Below the pieces are notes generated by a model that searched no databases, was not told the origin of the DNA, and worked only from the letters and a program-made list of their open reading frames with translations. From assembly GCF_023159225.1 (NCBI RefSeq), contig NC_063177.1, forward strand, positions 19,740,673-19,804,672: a DNA stretch of 64,000 bases. Direction: 5' to 3'. A program made the position numbers and the translations under genes. Shown here piece after piece: positions 12,801 through 23,746 of the stretch. This stretch comes from Perognathus longimembris pacificus (Eukaryota > Chordata > Mammalia > Rodentia > Heteromyidae). How positions within the stretch are numbered: position 1 is the stretch's first letter; each line of letters opens with the position of its first letter.

Positions 12801-12815
12801 TTTAAAAACAAAACA
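9805..12815 (+). pseudogene. EPOP: EPOP (C17orf96) retrocopy inserted in LINE-1 ORF1
   Basis: A 3.0-kb GC- and CpG-rich block interrupts LINE-1 ORF1. Left flank AAACGGTAAAG (9794-9804) recurs as AAACAGTAAAG (12816-12826) after a degenerate A-rich tail (AAAAACAAAACAA), the signature of LINE-1-mediated insertion. Translation from ATG 10218 gives [16 protein letters not shown], then the run [17 protein letters not shown], then Pro-rich sequence. After one frameshift near 10810 come [22 protein letters not shown] and [16 protein letters not shown]. This matches EPOP, a Pro-rich Elongin-BC and PRC2-associated nuclear protein from an essentially single-exon gene. Two more +1 shifts lie in C-runs near 11258-11270, and a homologous tail ends with TGA at 11307-11309. 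Relative to human as I recall it, eight residues (RRSKLWCY) are missing between RLI and AKGF. About 410 nt of 5' UTR and 1.5 kb of 3' UTR are also copied. The native gene lies elsewhere. Confidence 0.8.
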
Positions 12816-13653
12816 AAACAGTAAAGCTCCAGGGCAGAATAATCCAGGAGCTAGTGGACAAAGACAAGAGATATAATCTGTGCATAACTGGAATAGAAGA
12901 AGGAGCCAAATACCAGAGCAGAGGGCTTCAACATATTTTCAATAAAGTGATTGCAGAAAACTTCCCCAATCTCACAAGGGACCTCACCCAGGTAACCGAA
13001 GCCTATAGGACACCTGGCAGACCAGACTCTAGAAAATCCTCGCCCAGGCACATAATAATCAAGACTTCAGATCTCAAGAATAAAGAACAAATTTTGAATG
13101 CAGCCAAAGAGAAGAAAGAAATTTATTACAATGGGAAGAGGATCCGCATAACAGCAGACCTCTCCACATAAACCTACCACGTGCGAAAAGAGTGGAAGAA
13201 CACCAAGTCCTACAGGCCAACAACTGCCAACCTAGAATAAAATATCCAGTGAAGCTGGAATTCATATTCAAGGGGAAAACCAGATCTTTCCATAGCAAAG
13301 AGGATCTAAAGGAGTATGTGAATAAAAAACCAGCCCTACAGCGAACTCTAAGAGGGGAACCCCTCCCAACAGAAATCGTACAGGACACACAGACAGAAAC
13401 AGAAAGAAACTAAAATAGCCAGAGCCCAACAGAAAGAGCAGCTCACTAAAGACAAGGAAAAAAAGAGGAAAAACATTCTAACAGGAAAATGGAAGGAGAA
13501 AAAACACACTTATCCTTGATCTCTTTGAATATAAACGGTATAAACTCTCGGATAAAGAGGAGCAGACTGGCAGAATGGATCCGCAAACAAATGGTTGCCA
13601 TCTGTTGTCTACAAGAGACCCATCTTACAGCAAGGGATAAAAACAGGCTCCGA

Positions 13654-13878
13654 GGGGCTGGGAATATGGCCTAGTGGCAAGAGTGCTTGCCTCATATACA
13701 TGAGGCCCTGGGTTCGATTCCTCAGCACCACATATACAGAAAATGGCCAGAAGTGGCGCTGTGGCTCAAGTGGCAGAGTGCTAGCCTTGAGCAAAAAAGA
13801 AGCCAGGGACAGTGCTCAGGCCCTGAGTTCACGGCCTAGGACTGGCCAAAAAACAAAAAACAAACAAACAAAAAAAAC
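13654..13878 (+). repeat. Family A SINE in LINE-1 endonuclease region
   Basis: TSD AAAAACAGGCTCCGA on both sides (ends at 13653; right copy 13879-13893). B box GGTTCGATTCC near 13712. Confidence 0.95.
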
Positions 13879-14795
13879 AAAAACAGGCTCCGAATTAAAG
13901 GATGGAGCAAGATCTTCCAAGCAAACGCACCTACCAAAACGGCAGGAGTAGCCATCCTGATCTCAGACAAGCTGGACTTCTCATTAAAATCAACTCAAAA
14001 AGACAAAGAAGGTCACTACATTTTAATACAAGGAAAAATCCAGAATCAAGACATCACGGTGATAAATGTATACTCACCGAACAAAAGAGGCCCTACATAT
14101 GTCAAGCAAATTCTCACAGAAGTACAGAACAAGATAGACCCAAACACAATCATAGTGGGTGACTTTAATACCCCACTCTCTCCAAGAGACAGATCCAACA
14201 CCCAGAGGATTAACAAGGGAGCTGAGGACTTAAGTAACACCATATCCCAAATGGATCTCACAGATCTATACAGAATCTTCCACCCTACAGAGACCCAATA
14301 CACCTTCTTCTCAGCAGCCCATGGATCATACTCCAAAATAGACTATGTCATAGCCCACACAAAGAACCTCAGCAAATACAAAAGTATTGACGTCATCCGA
14401 TGTATTATACACAGTGGAATAAAGGTAACCCTCAATAACAAAGGTTACTACAGAGGCTATACACATTCTTGGAGGCTAAACCCCACACTGTTATCCAATA
14501 CTTGGGCCACAGACCAAATTAAAGATGAAATTAACGAATTCATAAGCCAAAATGACAATGAAAATACATCACAAAGAAACCTATGGGACACAGCTAAAGC
14601 AGTACTGAGGGGCAAGATCGTCACCCTCAGCACTCACATTAAAAGAATGGAAACAGAGCAGGTGAATAACCTCACGATGAAACTAAAACAACTGGAGAAA
14701 CAAGAAATGATCGAATCTAAAATGACTAGGATGAGAGAGATCACAAAGATTAAAGAAGAGATAAATCTGATTGAAAATAGAAAGACCATTCAACA

Positions 14796-15005
14796 GGGCT
14801 GGGAATATGGCCTAGTGGCAAGAGTGCTTACCTTATATACATGAGGCCCTGGGTTCGATTCCTCAGCACCACATATACAGAAAATGGCCAGAAGTGGTGC
14901 TGTGGCTCAAGTGGCAGAGTGCAAGCCTTGAGCAAAAAAGAAGCCAGGGACAGTGCTCAGGCCCTGAGTTGACGGCCCAGGACTGGCCAAAAACAAAACA
15001 AAAAC
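14796..15005 (+). repeat. Family A SINE in LINE-1 ORF2
   Basis: TSD AGAAAGACCATTCAACA at 14779-14795 and 15006-15022. Confidence 0.95.
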
Positions 15006-17438
15006 AGAAAGACCATTCAACAAATAAATAAGACTAAAAGCTAGTTCTTTGAGAAAATAAATAAAATTGACAGACCCCTCGCAAGACTTACAAAAAAAAA
15101 GAGACTCATATACATAAAATCAGGGACTCTGCCAGAAAAATCACAACAAATACACACGACATTCAAATAATCATAAGGAACTATTTCCAGAACCTCTACT
15201 CACTAAAAAAACAATAATTTTACAAAAATGGATCAATTCTTAGAGAAGTATAAACTGCCCAAACTGAACCAAGAAGAAATAAATCAACTAAATAAACCAA
15301 TAATGTACAGTGAGATACAGGAGGTAATCAAGAACCTCCCAACAAAGAAAAGCCCAGGCCCAGGTGGATTCACCAACGAATTCTATAAAACCTTTAGTGA
15401 GGAGCTAATACCAATACTCCTCAAACTCTTCCGCGAAATAGAAGCAGAGGGAGAAATCCCAAACTCATTCTATGAAGCTAATATTATACTCATCCCCAAA
15501 CCAGGCAAAGACCCATCAAAAAAAAAGAGAACTACAGACCAATATCACTAATGAACACAGACACAAAGCTCCTCAATAAAATATTAGCTAACAAGATCCA
15601 GAAACTGATCAAGAAAATTATACACTATGACCAAGTAGGCTTCATCCCACAGTAACAAGGATGGTTCAACATCCATAAATCAATCAATGTAATCCACCAC
15701 ATCAACAGAACTAGAATCAAGAATCACATTGTTATCTCAGTTGATGCCCCAAAAGACTTTGACAAAATACAACATCCATACTTATTAAAAGCTCTGGAGA
15801 GAACAGGAATAGATGGAACATTCCTCAAAACAATAAAAGCCATATACAACAGACCAACTGCTAACATCATATTAAATGGAGAGAAACTTAAATCATTCCC
15901 CCTAAACTCAGGAACAAGACAAGGATGCCCACTCTCCCCACTTCTTTTCAACATAGTGCTGGAATCCCTAGCCATAGCAATAAGACAAGAGGAGGACATC
16001 AAAGGGATCCACATAGGCAAGGAAGAAATCAAGCTATCCCTATTCACAGATGACATGATCTTATATCTGAAGGACCCAAAAAACTCAGTACCCAAACTCC
16101 TACACCTAATAAACCATTTTGGCAAAGTAGCAGGATACAAAATCAATCCACAAATGTTAGCAGCTTTTCTGTACACCAGCAATATACAAGCAGAAAAGGA
16201 AATTATGGAAATAATTCCTTTTACAGTAGCCAAAGAAAGAATAAAGTACCTAGGGGTCAACTTAACCAAAGACGTGACGGACCTATTTAATAAGAACTAC
16301 AAAAATCGAATAAGGGAAATCAAAGAAGACACAAGGAGATAGAAAGACCTCCCATGCTCATGAGTAGGCAGAATTAATATAGTGAAAATGGCCATATTGC
16401 CCAAATTGTTATACAAATTCAATGCAATCCCCATCAAAATCCCAGTTACATTCTTCACTGAAATAGAGAAAGCAGCCCATACATTCATATGGAACAGCAA
16501 AATACCTAAAATAGCCAAAGCAATTCTTGGCAAAAAAATAAATGCAGGAGGTATCATAATACCAGACTTCAAGCTCTACTATAGAGCCATCATAACAAAA
16601 ACAGCCTGGTATTGGTATAAAAACAGGCCTGAAGACCAATGGATTAGAATTGAAGACCCAGAAATAAAACCGCACTCTTACAGTCAGCTGATATTCGACA
16701 AAGGAGCTAAAGACATATAATGGAATAAACATAGCCTCTTCAACTACTGGTGCTGGGAAAACTGGGCAGCCATATGTAGAAAACTCAAAGTGGACCCTAG
16801 CCTATCACCATGCACCAAGATCAACTCAAAATGGATCAAGGACCTCAACATCAGACCTGAATCCTTGAAACTACTGAAAGACAGAGTAGGAAAGACGCTA
16901 GAACTTATAGGCATAGGAAGGAACTTCCTGAATAGAGTCCCAGGGGCACAACAGTTAGGGGAGAGACTCAACAAATGGGACTACTACAAAATAAAAAGTT
17001 TCTGCACAGCTAAGGACATAGCCACCAAAATAGAAAGACAGCCAACCATATGGAAAAGGATCTTTACCAGCACAGCAACAGACAAAGGCCTAATATCTGT
17101 CATCTACACAGAACTCAAAAAACTAAGCCCCTCCAAGTCCAGTAAACCAATTAGGAAATGGGCAAAGGAGCTAAAGAGAGACTTCACAAGAGATAAAAAT
17201 GGCAAAGAAACATATGAGGAAATGTTCAACATCCCTGGCAGGAAAGGAAATGCAAATAAAAACTACCCTGAGATACCACCTCACTCCAGTTAGAATGGCC
17301 TATACTCTGAACTCAGGAAACAACAAATGCTGGAGGGGCTGTGGGGAAAGAGGAACCCTTCTCCATTGTTGGTGGGAGTGCAAATTAGTACAACCACTTT
17401 GGAGAACAGTATGGAGGTTTATCAAAAAGCTCAACATA

Positions 17439-17649
17439 GGGGCTGGGGATATAGCCTACTGGCAAGAGTGCCTGCCTCGGATACACGAGGCCCTAGGTTT
17501 GATTCCCCAGCACCACATATACAGAAAACGGCCAGAAGCGGCGCTGTGGCTCAAGTGGCAGAGTGCTAGCCTTGAGCGGGAAGAAGCCATGGACAGTGCT
17601 CAGGCCCTGAGTCCAAGGCCCAGGACTGGCCAAAAAAAAAAAAAAAAAA
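17439..17649 (+). repeat. Family A SINE in LINE-1 ORF2 C-terminus
   Basis: TSD AAAAAGCTCAACATA. The insertion point is the same nucleotide as that of the SINE at 49555 in the other LINE-1. Confidence 0.95.
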
Positions 17650-17989
17650 GCTCAACATAGACCTACCCTATGACCCAGCCATACCACTCCTAGGCATCTA
17701 TCCTGAACAGCAGGTCCCAAGATATCAAAAAGACATCTGCACTTCCATGTTTATCACTGCACAATTCACAATAGCCAAAATATGGAAACAACCCAGATGC
17801 CCCTACACAGATGAATGGATCCAAAAAATATGGTACCTATACACAATGGAATACTACATAGTGATTAGAAATGGTGAAATATTGGTATTCGCAGGGAAAT
17901 GGTCAGAACTTGAACAAATAATGTTGAGCGAGACAAGCCTAGAACACAGAAAACAAAGGGGCATGATCTCCTTGATATATGACTGTTAA

Positions 17990-18307
17990 GGAGGGGGGAG
18001 GGGGAGACAGTAGAGACCAGGTCTGCGAAACTAAAAACTTCTTGTCAAATGGTATATCCCACAGGTGTAGGTCAGCGACCCTACATTATGTATCCAAAAG
18101 CAAACAACTACTGAACATATAAAGGTCAAAAATAGACCTCTCAGTGGATCACAATAGCTCAAAAGCTATGTATGTACGTTCATATAAGACTATTGTTGAC
18201 ATATTGTCTACTGTCAACATTACATTTAAAGCCCTAGGTGAATTTTCTTTGGAGTAGGCCACGTGGCTACTGTATATGTTCTTGGTACACTGTGTTTTAT
18301 ATATGTG

Positions 18308-18357
<50 letters not shown>

Positions 18358-18500
18358 TACCTGACTTAGGGAAGGGAAAGAAAAACAGTGTGTAAGATAT
18401 CACAAGAAATGTACACACTGCCCTACTATGTAACTACCCCTTGTGCACAACACCTTGTCAAAAATTTTAGTTTAATTAATAAATAAATTATTTAAAAAAA
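17990..18500 (+). other. LINE-1 3' UTR with GT microsatellite
   Basis: A G-rich stretch (17991-18009) follows the ORF2 stop. Further on is a (TA)/(GT) run at 18305-18356, and the element ends with AATAAATAAATT and A-rich sequence against the right TSD. Confidence 0.8.
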
Positions 18501-18510
18501 TAAAATATAG

Positions 18511-20256
18511 GGAGCCCTTGTTCTCCTCTGTACCTAGGTAGCAACCATGGTAATGGACGGTAAAAAGTGATCATAGTCATAGACTATAGAAATAACCATA
18601 ATAGTAGTAGAAATGCCATGGTAACTGTTGGATTAATTTACTTATGATTGAGTACTGCATTGTTTTAGCCCACTCAAGCTTGCTTAGTGGTAATGGGAAA
18701 ACATGGTGGCAATTGTTAAAGTTGGTACTAGGTCAGCCTGACCACAAAATTCTGCTTCTGTAAACAGCCTGCTTAACTCATTTGTGACTTGCTCTACCCT
18801 CTGCATTAATCCCCTGTATCAGTGCTACATGTCCACCTGCTGTCAGTTCCTGATACCAAGGCCAGTTCCCGATATCCAAGCCAAAATAGGTATTTGAAAG
18901 GGTAATAGCCCATGCTGGAATTTCCCTAGTGTGAGCCAATGGTGTTAAAGGGCAGTTGGCATTGCAGTTTGCAGTTACTTTGCTTTAAAAGTAGCCTGTG
19001 AGATTGGGGACGTGTCGTTCCCCAAGAGGACGGCCCTGGCCCCAGCGGTTAGATAGTGATCTCGATGCTTGATGTGAAATAAACTTTGTTATACTTTCAC
19101 ATTTGGTCAGTCTCATTCCTTTGATTACAGACCCTATCAGTAATAGTAAATGATCTCAGGTCTGGGGGTCATCAGAGAGAGAGAGACAGACAGACAGACA
19201 GAGAGAAAGGAGGGAGGAGATGGAGATTGTTATAAGGCAAGGAAAGTTCCCTTTCTAGAGGAGAGAGCTGGAAGGCTTACAGCAGGGAAGGACTCGGTGA
19301 GCAAGGCAGGAGAGAGAGCAGAGGGGACAGACTTCAGTGGAGGTCAGAAAAGGACTTGGTGGGCAGGATAGGACTCGGGGGGAGGGTTATCTCTGGAGTG
19401 GAGGCAAAGGAGGGTGTGGCTGTAGGGGGGACCTTGGACCCCTCGTCATCGTTTCACTGGAGAAGTGTTTAAATTAGTAAGAGTAAAATCAAAGGTTCGG
19501 AATTCAGGCCAGTGGTGGTCATGGTTTACTGAGGTCAGATTGTGGAAGGCAAACAAGTTAGTTTTCTTTGACTGTAAATCAGTCAGCCGAGAGTCTTAAG
19601 GTTAGACCGCAGGCATGCCAATGGGGTGTCTCTGGGAGACAATTTGGAAAATTTGGTAGGACTACGGAGCCTGTCCTGCCGCTTCAGGCGTCCCCAAGGC
19701 TCTGGGAAGGCGAATGGAAGGATCCCAATAATTAGGAGAGGGCGTCCCCAAAAGTCCCAATTAAAGGGTGTCAGAGGGCCAGGAACGGATGAGACTCCTG
19801 GAGTCTCTGGGGACCCTACAGACAGGAAGGCAGGGACTCCACAAGTCCCCAGGTCCGTGTTGGGCCGCCTCCGCCATGGACCCAGGTGGTTACCTCGACC
19901 TGAAGGCTTTTTAGGTGGTAGTGGGTGGAGTCGGTCAAAGGGTAAAGAGCCTCCTGCCTGGAGATTGAAGTCTGGGACAGCTGAGGGAGAGAGAACAGGG
20001 GAGATGAGGCCTTTTCTGGGTTTATGCAGGGGGCCAATAATCCCTCAAGCCACGCGGGGTGGCCATCCACAAGGCCTACACTGCTTAGGGAGGCAAAGGC
20101 CACGAGGTTGGTTCAGGCAGCTGTTTAGCCCAAAGTAAGTTTGACAGGCTGTGAGCTCCTGATGGAGAAAGGCCTCGAAAGAGGAGGATAAAGGCTCGGT
20201 GAGAGGCAGCCAGGAGGCGGGTGGAGGGACCCAGTCACTCTGGGCGCTTTTTCCTC
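18511..20256 (-). pseudogene. ERV leader and gag-side remnant, split by a solo LTR
   Basis: Sequence between the LINE-1 and the primer site belongs to the provirus by position. The antisense frame 20103-19816 is Pro/Ser-rich (SLPQLSQTS, EALYPLTDS), resembling the matrix-p12 region of gamma gag, but this is weak. A solo LTR (18626-19139) interrupts it. Around 19180-19210 is a short GA/CAGA simple repeat. Confidence 0.5.
18626..19139 (+). repeat. Solo LTR, family C
   Basis: Starts TGTTGGATTAATTT and ends ACCCTATCA. Flanks are GTAAC and GTAAT, a 4/5 match. AATAAA at 19078-19083 is followed by a T-rich stretch typical of R/U5. It is inserted in the gag side of the class I provirus, in the opposite orientation. 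Confidence 0.75.
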
Positions 20257-20274
20257 TCCCGGGTTTCAGCACCA
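20257..20274 (-). other. ERV primer binding site, tRNA-Phe type
   Basis: The reverse complement reads TGGTGCTGAAACCCGGGA, complementary to the 3' end of tRNA-Phe with one C-to-T change. It lies two bases from the LTR edge at 20277, the normal spacing. Confidence 0.85.
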
Positions 20275-20276
20275 TA

Positions 20277-21200
20277 TGTTGGGAAAATGGAGAATAGAAA
20301 AGGAATAGGCTGGACTCGATCATCAACAGGTGAGGACTGTTTATTGAGGAACAGCGAGGGGCACAGACCTTCCCACGGGTTTGGAGGTTGTGCGAGGGGG
20401 TCGATTTGGGACCAGGCTTATAAGGGGTCTGAGAAGGAGGCAGAAAGCACCACTAGGTCTAGGAAGTTGGTGGCTTGTCCTTGGACCCACAATGGATTGT
20501 TTACAGCTGAGCTTAGGTGAATTGCCCTGCCTGCACATCAAAGCAGGTCAGCACATACATGAGGTTTTGCCTGATGACTGTATGGTGTTGGGGTTCAGCT
20601 TTGGCCTTGAGGGGGAAGGGCAATGGAGAGCGCTCCCAAGACGCCGCCCTTCCCCCAGCCCTGGGGGAATGTGGAAGCAGGCCACAATTCTCTGGGTCCG
20701 GAACCAGAAGAACTGGCTTTGCGAACAGCCCCCCAACTTTCCCGCCAGCCCATGTGCTCCCCATTCTCGCGGGCTTTTTGGCCCTGGGGTGGTGCTAAGC
20801 AAATGACGTCAGCTCATGAGGGGGTCCTATGACAAGCTCGCCAGCCTATCGCCAGCTCTCTGATCGATCACCCCTTCTCTTGTCGCACCCTACTATATCA
20901 ACTGCTAGCCACTCCCTTATTAAATCAGATTTGCTCTTGAAGCGTCTCAGAGATCCGCGTATGCCTGGCTTTCTTCACGGGTAAGGAGGGAAGTAAAGTG
21001 ATCTCGTATGGCCGCGTGCACCTGAGGTCTTTCCTGAGCCCCCCCACTCCACTCTGGCCTTACCTGCGGGTCGGGTAACCAGGGGAGAGGGTGAGAAAGG
21101 GAGCGATTAGAGTAGAGTAGAGCCTGACCCTCCATGCCAGGGGAGGCGACCCGAGCCCGGCATATGGGCCTGGGTAAACTGGGTTGGGGTCAATCCTTCA
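20277..21200 (-). repeat. 5' LTR of the class I ERV, interrupted by a solo LTR
   Basis: It begins TGTTGGGAAAATGG. The antisense poly(A) signal TTTATT lies at 20340-20345. The LTR is cut at 20585 by a 577-bp solo LTR with TSD TATGG and resumes at about 21168. It appears to end in CCTTCA near 21200, where TA-rich sequence begins. Confidence 0.65.
20586..21162 (+). repeat. Solo LTR, family A copy 1
   Basis: Starts TGTTGGGGTTC and ends GAGCCCGGCA with exact TSD TATGG (20581-20585, 21163-21167). It has a perfect CRE palindrome TGACGTCA at 20804-20811 and an ATTAAA near 20919. About 75-80% similar by eye to the copies at 23747 and 40202. It sits inside the 5' LTR of the class I provirus, so it is younger than that provirus. 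Confidence 0.9.
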
Positions 21201-21345
21201 TGATAAGTATATTATATGTAATAAATACATTATAAATATAATATATTTATATAAATGTTTGTTTATATAGTTATATATAAATATATAAGTGTATATTTGT
21301 ATATTAATATAGATACAGTACACATCAATTTTGTATTATACATAT
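21200..21345. repeat. TA-rich tract right of the class I ERV
   Basis: Composition and motifs like 1805-2578 suggest one TA-rich tract split by the provirus. Confidence 0.65.
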
Positions 21346-21966
21346 AAAGATCCCCCCCAAAATGCCACTATTCTATTTTAATACCTTTAGTCCCAATGTA
21401 CACTTGATAATAACAACAGTTGTCATTTACTATTTGGCACTTACAACCTTCTGGAAGTTAATTACCTCTTTGCAATAGCCTGTTTTAGACAAGTGGGATT
21501 AAAAACATCATAACCTGAAGTCCAATGAAGTTCAGTCAATAGCTCTGTCACACAGATAGTAAATGACAGAGCTGTGATTTAGAATCATCCAGTTCCAAAT
21601 CTAGGGAATAATGCCCCTGTCTACACAAAGGCCTTAGAGTATACACTTCTATTTGCATGTCTGTCTATTTGTATGCATGCTTAGATATACATATTCACAT
21701 GTATGTGGGCTTCTGTTATACCTTCTTTTGTTGTTGAAAAGGGAAGGGAAACAGTCTGAGAAATGTGTCATTACAGGATTCTGTCATTGTGCAAACATCA
21801 TGGAGTGTAATTTATATAAACTAAGATGGCTACCATGTCACTGGGTGACAGTTTTATAGGATTAGCATTACATATATGGTCCATCATTGATCAAAATGTC
21901 TTGATGGGTACAGATGTGTGTGTGTGTGTGTGTGTGTGTGTGAGTATATACAGCGAGTGCAGAATA

Positions 21967-22004
<38 letters not shown>

Positions 22005-22009
22005 CCATC
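21346..22009. other. Single-copy sequence with a MIR and GT runs
   Basis: A MIR-like core at 21520-21610 (CAGTCAATAGCTCTGTCACACAGATAG). GT runs at 21917-21941 and 21969-22003. No gene seen. Confidence 0.6.
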
Positions 22010-22982
22010 CTGTGGCTTGAACTTAGGGCCTGAGCACTGTCCCTGAGCCTTTTTGCTAAAGGCTAGTGCCTTACCACTTGAGCCAGGGCTCTACTTCTGG
22101 ACTTTTGGTGGTTAAATAAAGGTAAGAGTCTCACAAACTTTCCTGTCCAGGCTGGCTGTGAATTTTGATCCTAAGATCTCAGCCTCCTGAGTAACTAGTA
22201 TTACAGGCATGAGCCATCTATGCTCAGCATGTATTTGTAATATGTATGTGCAAGCAAATGTACTTGTGTTAGTGTGTACAGTGTATGCATGTATAGGTAT
22301 GTTAGAATAATGTTTGCACCCATATGGACATATTGCAGTGAAAAGGGGAGAATTTTACAAATATTCTACAAAGAATCATTGTATGTGGAGAGAAAGAAGG
22401 AAAGATTATGAGAGTTCCTAGATGCCAGTAGGGTTACCAGATATCCGAGTATTCCCAGAATGTGCTTCCTGCTCACAATTTGTCTGTCCCTCTGCCAAGA
22501 GTAATCCTAACCCTTAGCAAAAGAGATTTTGTGTAGATGATATAGATGGACATATTTGTATTTGAGTCCTGTCAGTTAATGGTACATTTGTAATTCACCC
22601 TACTAACAGACATAATTGTGGTTCATTTATTCTTGATATATCATATTCCATAACGCAAATACCCACAATTTACCAATCTATTCTACTGTTGGTGGATATT
22701 TGGGTTGTCTCTAGATAGTTGAGCATCTTAGTCAAGGCTTGATGGGGATGAGCCTGGACTGGAGGTTCATGCCTGGAATCCTAGCTACTCAGGAGACTGA
22801 GATGTAAGGATCTTGGTTTGAAACCAGCCCAGGCAAGAAAATCCATGAGATTCTTATCTCCAATTAACAACAGCAGCAACAAAAAGCTGAAAGTGGAGCT
22901 GTGGCTCAAGTAGTAGAGCACCAGACTACCACTTAGCAAAAATGCTCAGGGTCAGCACCCAAGCCCTGAGTTCAAGCCATGG
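22010..22982. repeat. Two composite B1/ID-like SINEs
   Basis: 22010-22229 is on -, running into the GT microsatellite at 21969-22003. 22752-22982 is on + (CCTAGCTACTCAGGAGACTG, then GCTGTGGCTCAAGTAGTAG). The sequence between them is single-copy with no gene seen. Confidence 0.8.
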
Positions 22983-23348
22983 TAAATTCCCCCCTCATCA
23001 CCACCACCCAATACACACAAAGGACTTTTTTTCTCTTTTATTTTAGCTACTCAGATCTGCTGCAATATTGCATTGTAACTTTGATTTGTGTTCCTCTGGT
23101 GACAAATAAGGTTGTACAAAAATTTAATATGCATAATACCTATTTGGAAGTTAATTTGGGAGAGGTATCTGTTCAAGTGTTTTGTCCATTTGTGAGGCCC
23201 TTGGACTGCCTTGCCTGGAACACAGGCTGTCCTCAGAACATGGAAAGATAAAGCCAGGCAGCCACAAACTACCGAAGAATATGGGAAGGAGACTATCATG
23301 TTCAATTCAGCAGCTTCTTCCTTCTCCCTTTTTATTTTTTCTTTGTTT

Positions 23349-23632
23349 GAGGTTTTGTTGTTGTTGTTGTTGTTGTTGTTTGTTTTTGTCAATTGTGGGG
23401 CTTGATCTCAGAGCCTGGGCCCTGTCCCTGAGCCTCTTTGTGCTCAAGGCTAGTGCTCTACGCTAGTGCTCTACCATGTGAGCCACAGCACCACTTCTGG
23501 TTTTTGGGTGGTTAATTGGAGGTAAGAATCTCGCAGGGACTTTTCTGCCTAGGCTGGCTTTGAACCTCGACCCTCAAATCACAGCCTCCTGAGAAACTAG
23601 GATTACAGGCATGAGCCATCAGCACCTGGCCA
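23349..23632 (-). repeat. Composite SINE with (GTT)n at its tail
   Basis: (GTT)n at 23349-23381 marks the tail side; the left part ends GGCATGAGCCATCAGCACCTGGCC. Confidence 0.85.
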
Positions 23633-23746
23633 TATATTGCCTTTTGATTAGAACAATTCGCTCTACTACTTTCTCTTTCCCCGCCTTCCCATCTCCTATT
23701 GATTACCAGTGTTCGTTCACTGAGGTTCCTTATGCCATCATCATAG

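Larger units (their letters stand above)
9089..13413 (+). pseudogene. LINE-1 ORF1 (RNA-binding chaperone), interrupted
   Basis: ATG 9089 begins MCKSQRNITNF. A SINE (9208-9408) splits the N-terminus. A one-base shift near 9465 changes frame, then a Lys/Glu-rich coiled coil runs to about 9803. After the EPOP retrocopy the RRM-like part resumes at 12827 (NLCITGIEEGAK, SRKSSPRHIIIK). A stop at 13171 with a frame change leads to the C-terminal domain (KTRSFHSKEDLKEYV), ending 13411-13413. Not functional. Confidence 0.9.
13489..17989 (+). pseudogene. LINE-1 ORF2 (endonuclease and reverse transcriptase), interrupted
   Basis: Starts MEGEKTHLSLISLNINGINS at 13489. The endonuclease domain is split by a SINE at 13654 (LNINGIN, QETHLT; then VINVYSP, GDFNTPLS, KIDYVIAH). 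A second SINE at 14796 and several frameshifts or stops precede the RT domain ([14 protein letters not shown] near 15350). The catalytic box reads LFTDDM at 16043-16060, with Thr where LINE-1 usually has Ala. The Cys-rich C-terminus ([18 protein letters not shown]) is followed by a third SINE at 17439. The ORF ends SLIYDC and TAA at 17987-17989. Confidence 0.92.
7742..18500 (+). mobile_element. Full-length LINE-1 with nested SINEs and EPOP retrocopy
   Basis: The element starts at the 5' UTR (GAAGATGGCGCC near 7752) and ends in an A-rich tail. It is flanked by the exact 10-bp TSD TAAAATATAG (7732-7741, 18501-18510). Subtracting the EPOP copy and four SINEs (9208-9408, 13654-13878, 14796-15005, 17439-17649) leaves about 6.8 kb, the usual full length. 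Both ORFs are broken by insertions and frameshifts, so it cannot move on its own. It lies inside the class I provirus, so it is younger than that provirus. Confidence 0.95.
2579..21200 (-). mobile_element. Class I (gamma-type) endogenous retrovirus, disrupted by LINE-1 and LTR insertions
   Basis: Homologous LTR sequences begin TGTTGGGAAAATGG at 2579 and 20277, both in antisense orientation. They flank protease, RT, RNase H and integrase remnants (3975-6824) on one side of the LINE-1 and leader/gag-side sequence on the other. The primer binding site at 20257-20274 (reverse complement TGGTGCTGAAACCCGGGA) matches tRNA-Phe with one change. All frames contain stops. No env is recognisable between integrase and the 3' LTR. 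TA-rich sequence borders both ends. The outer right edge is approximate. Confidence 0.85.

Noticed and set aside
13654..13720. tRNA-like A and B boxes in the family A repeats, as tRNA genes
   Set aside because: They are tRNA-derived SINEs with A-rich tails and TSDs; no cloverleaf with an acceptor stem is maintained.
17439..17649. SINE carried by a mobile LINE-1 source, explaining the shared site at 49555
   Set aside because: The base difference (CAACATA versus CAATATA) occurs in both TSD copies of each locus, which fits separate insertions better.
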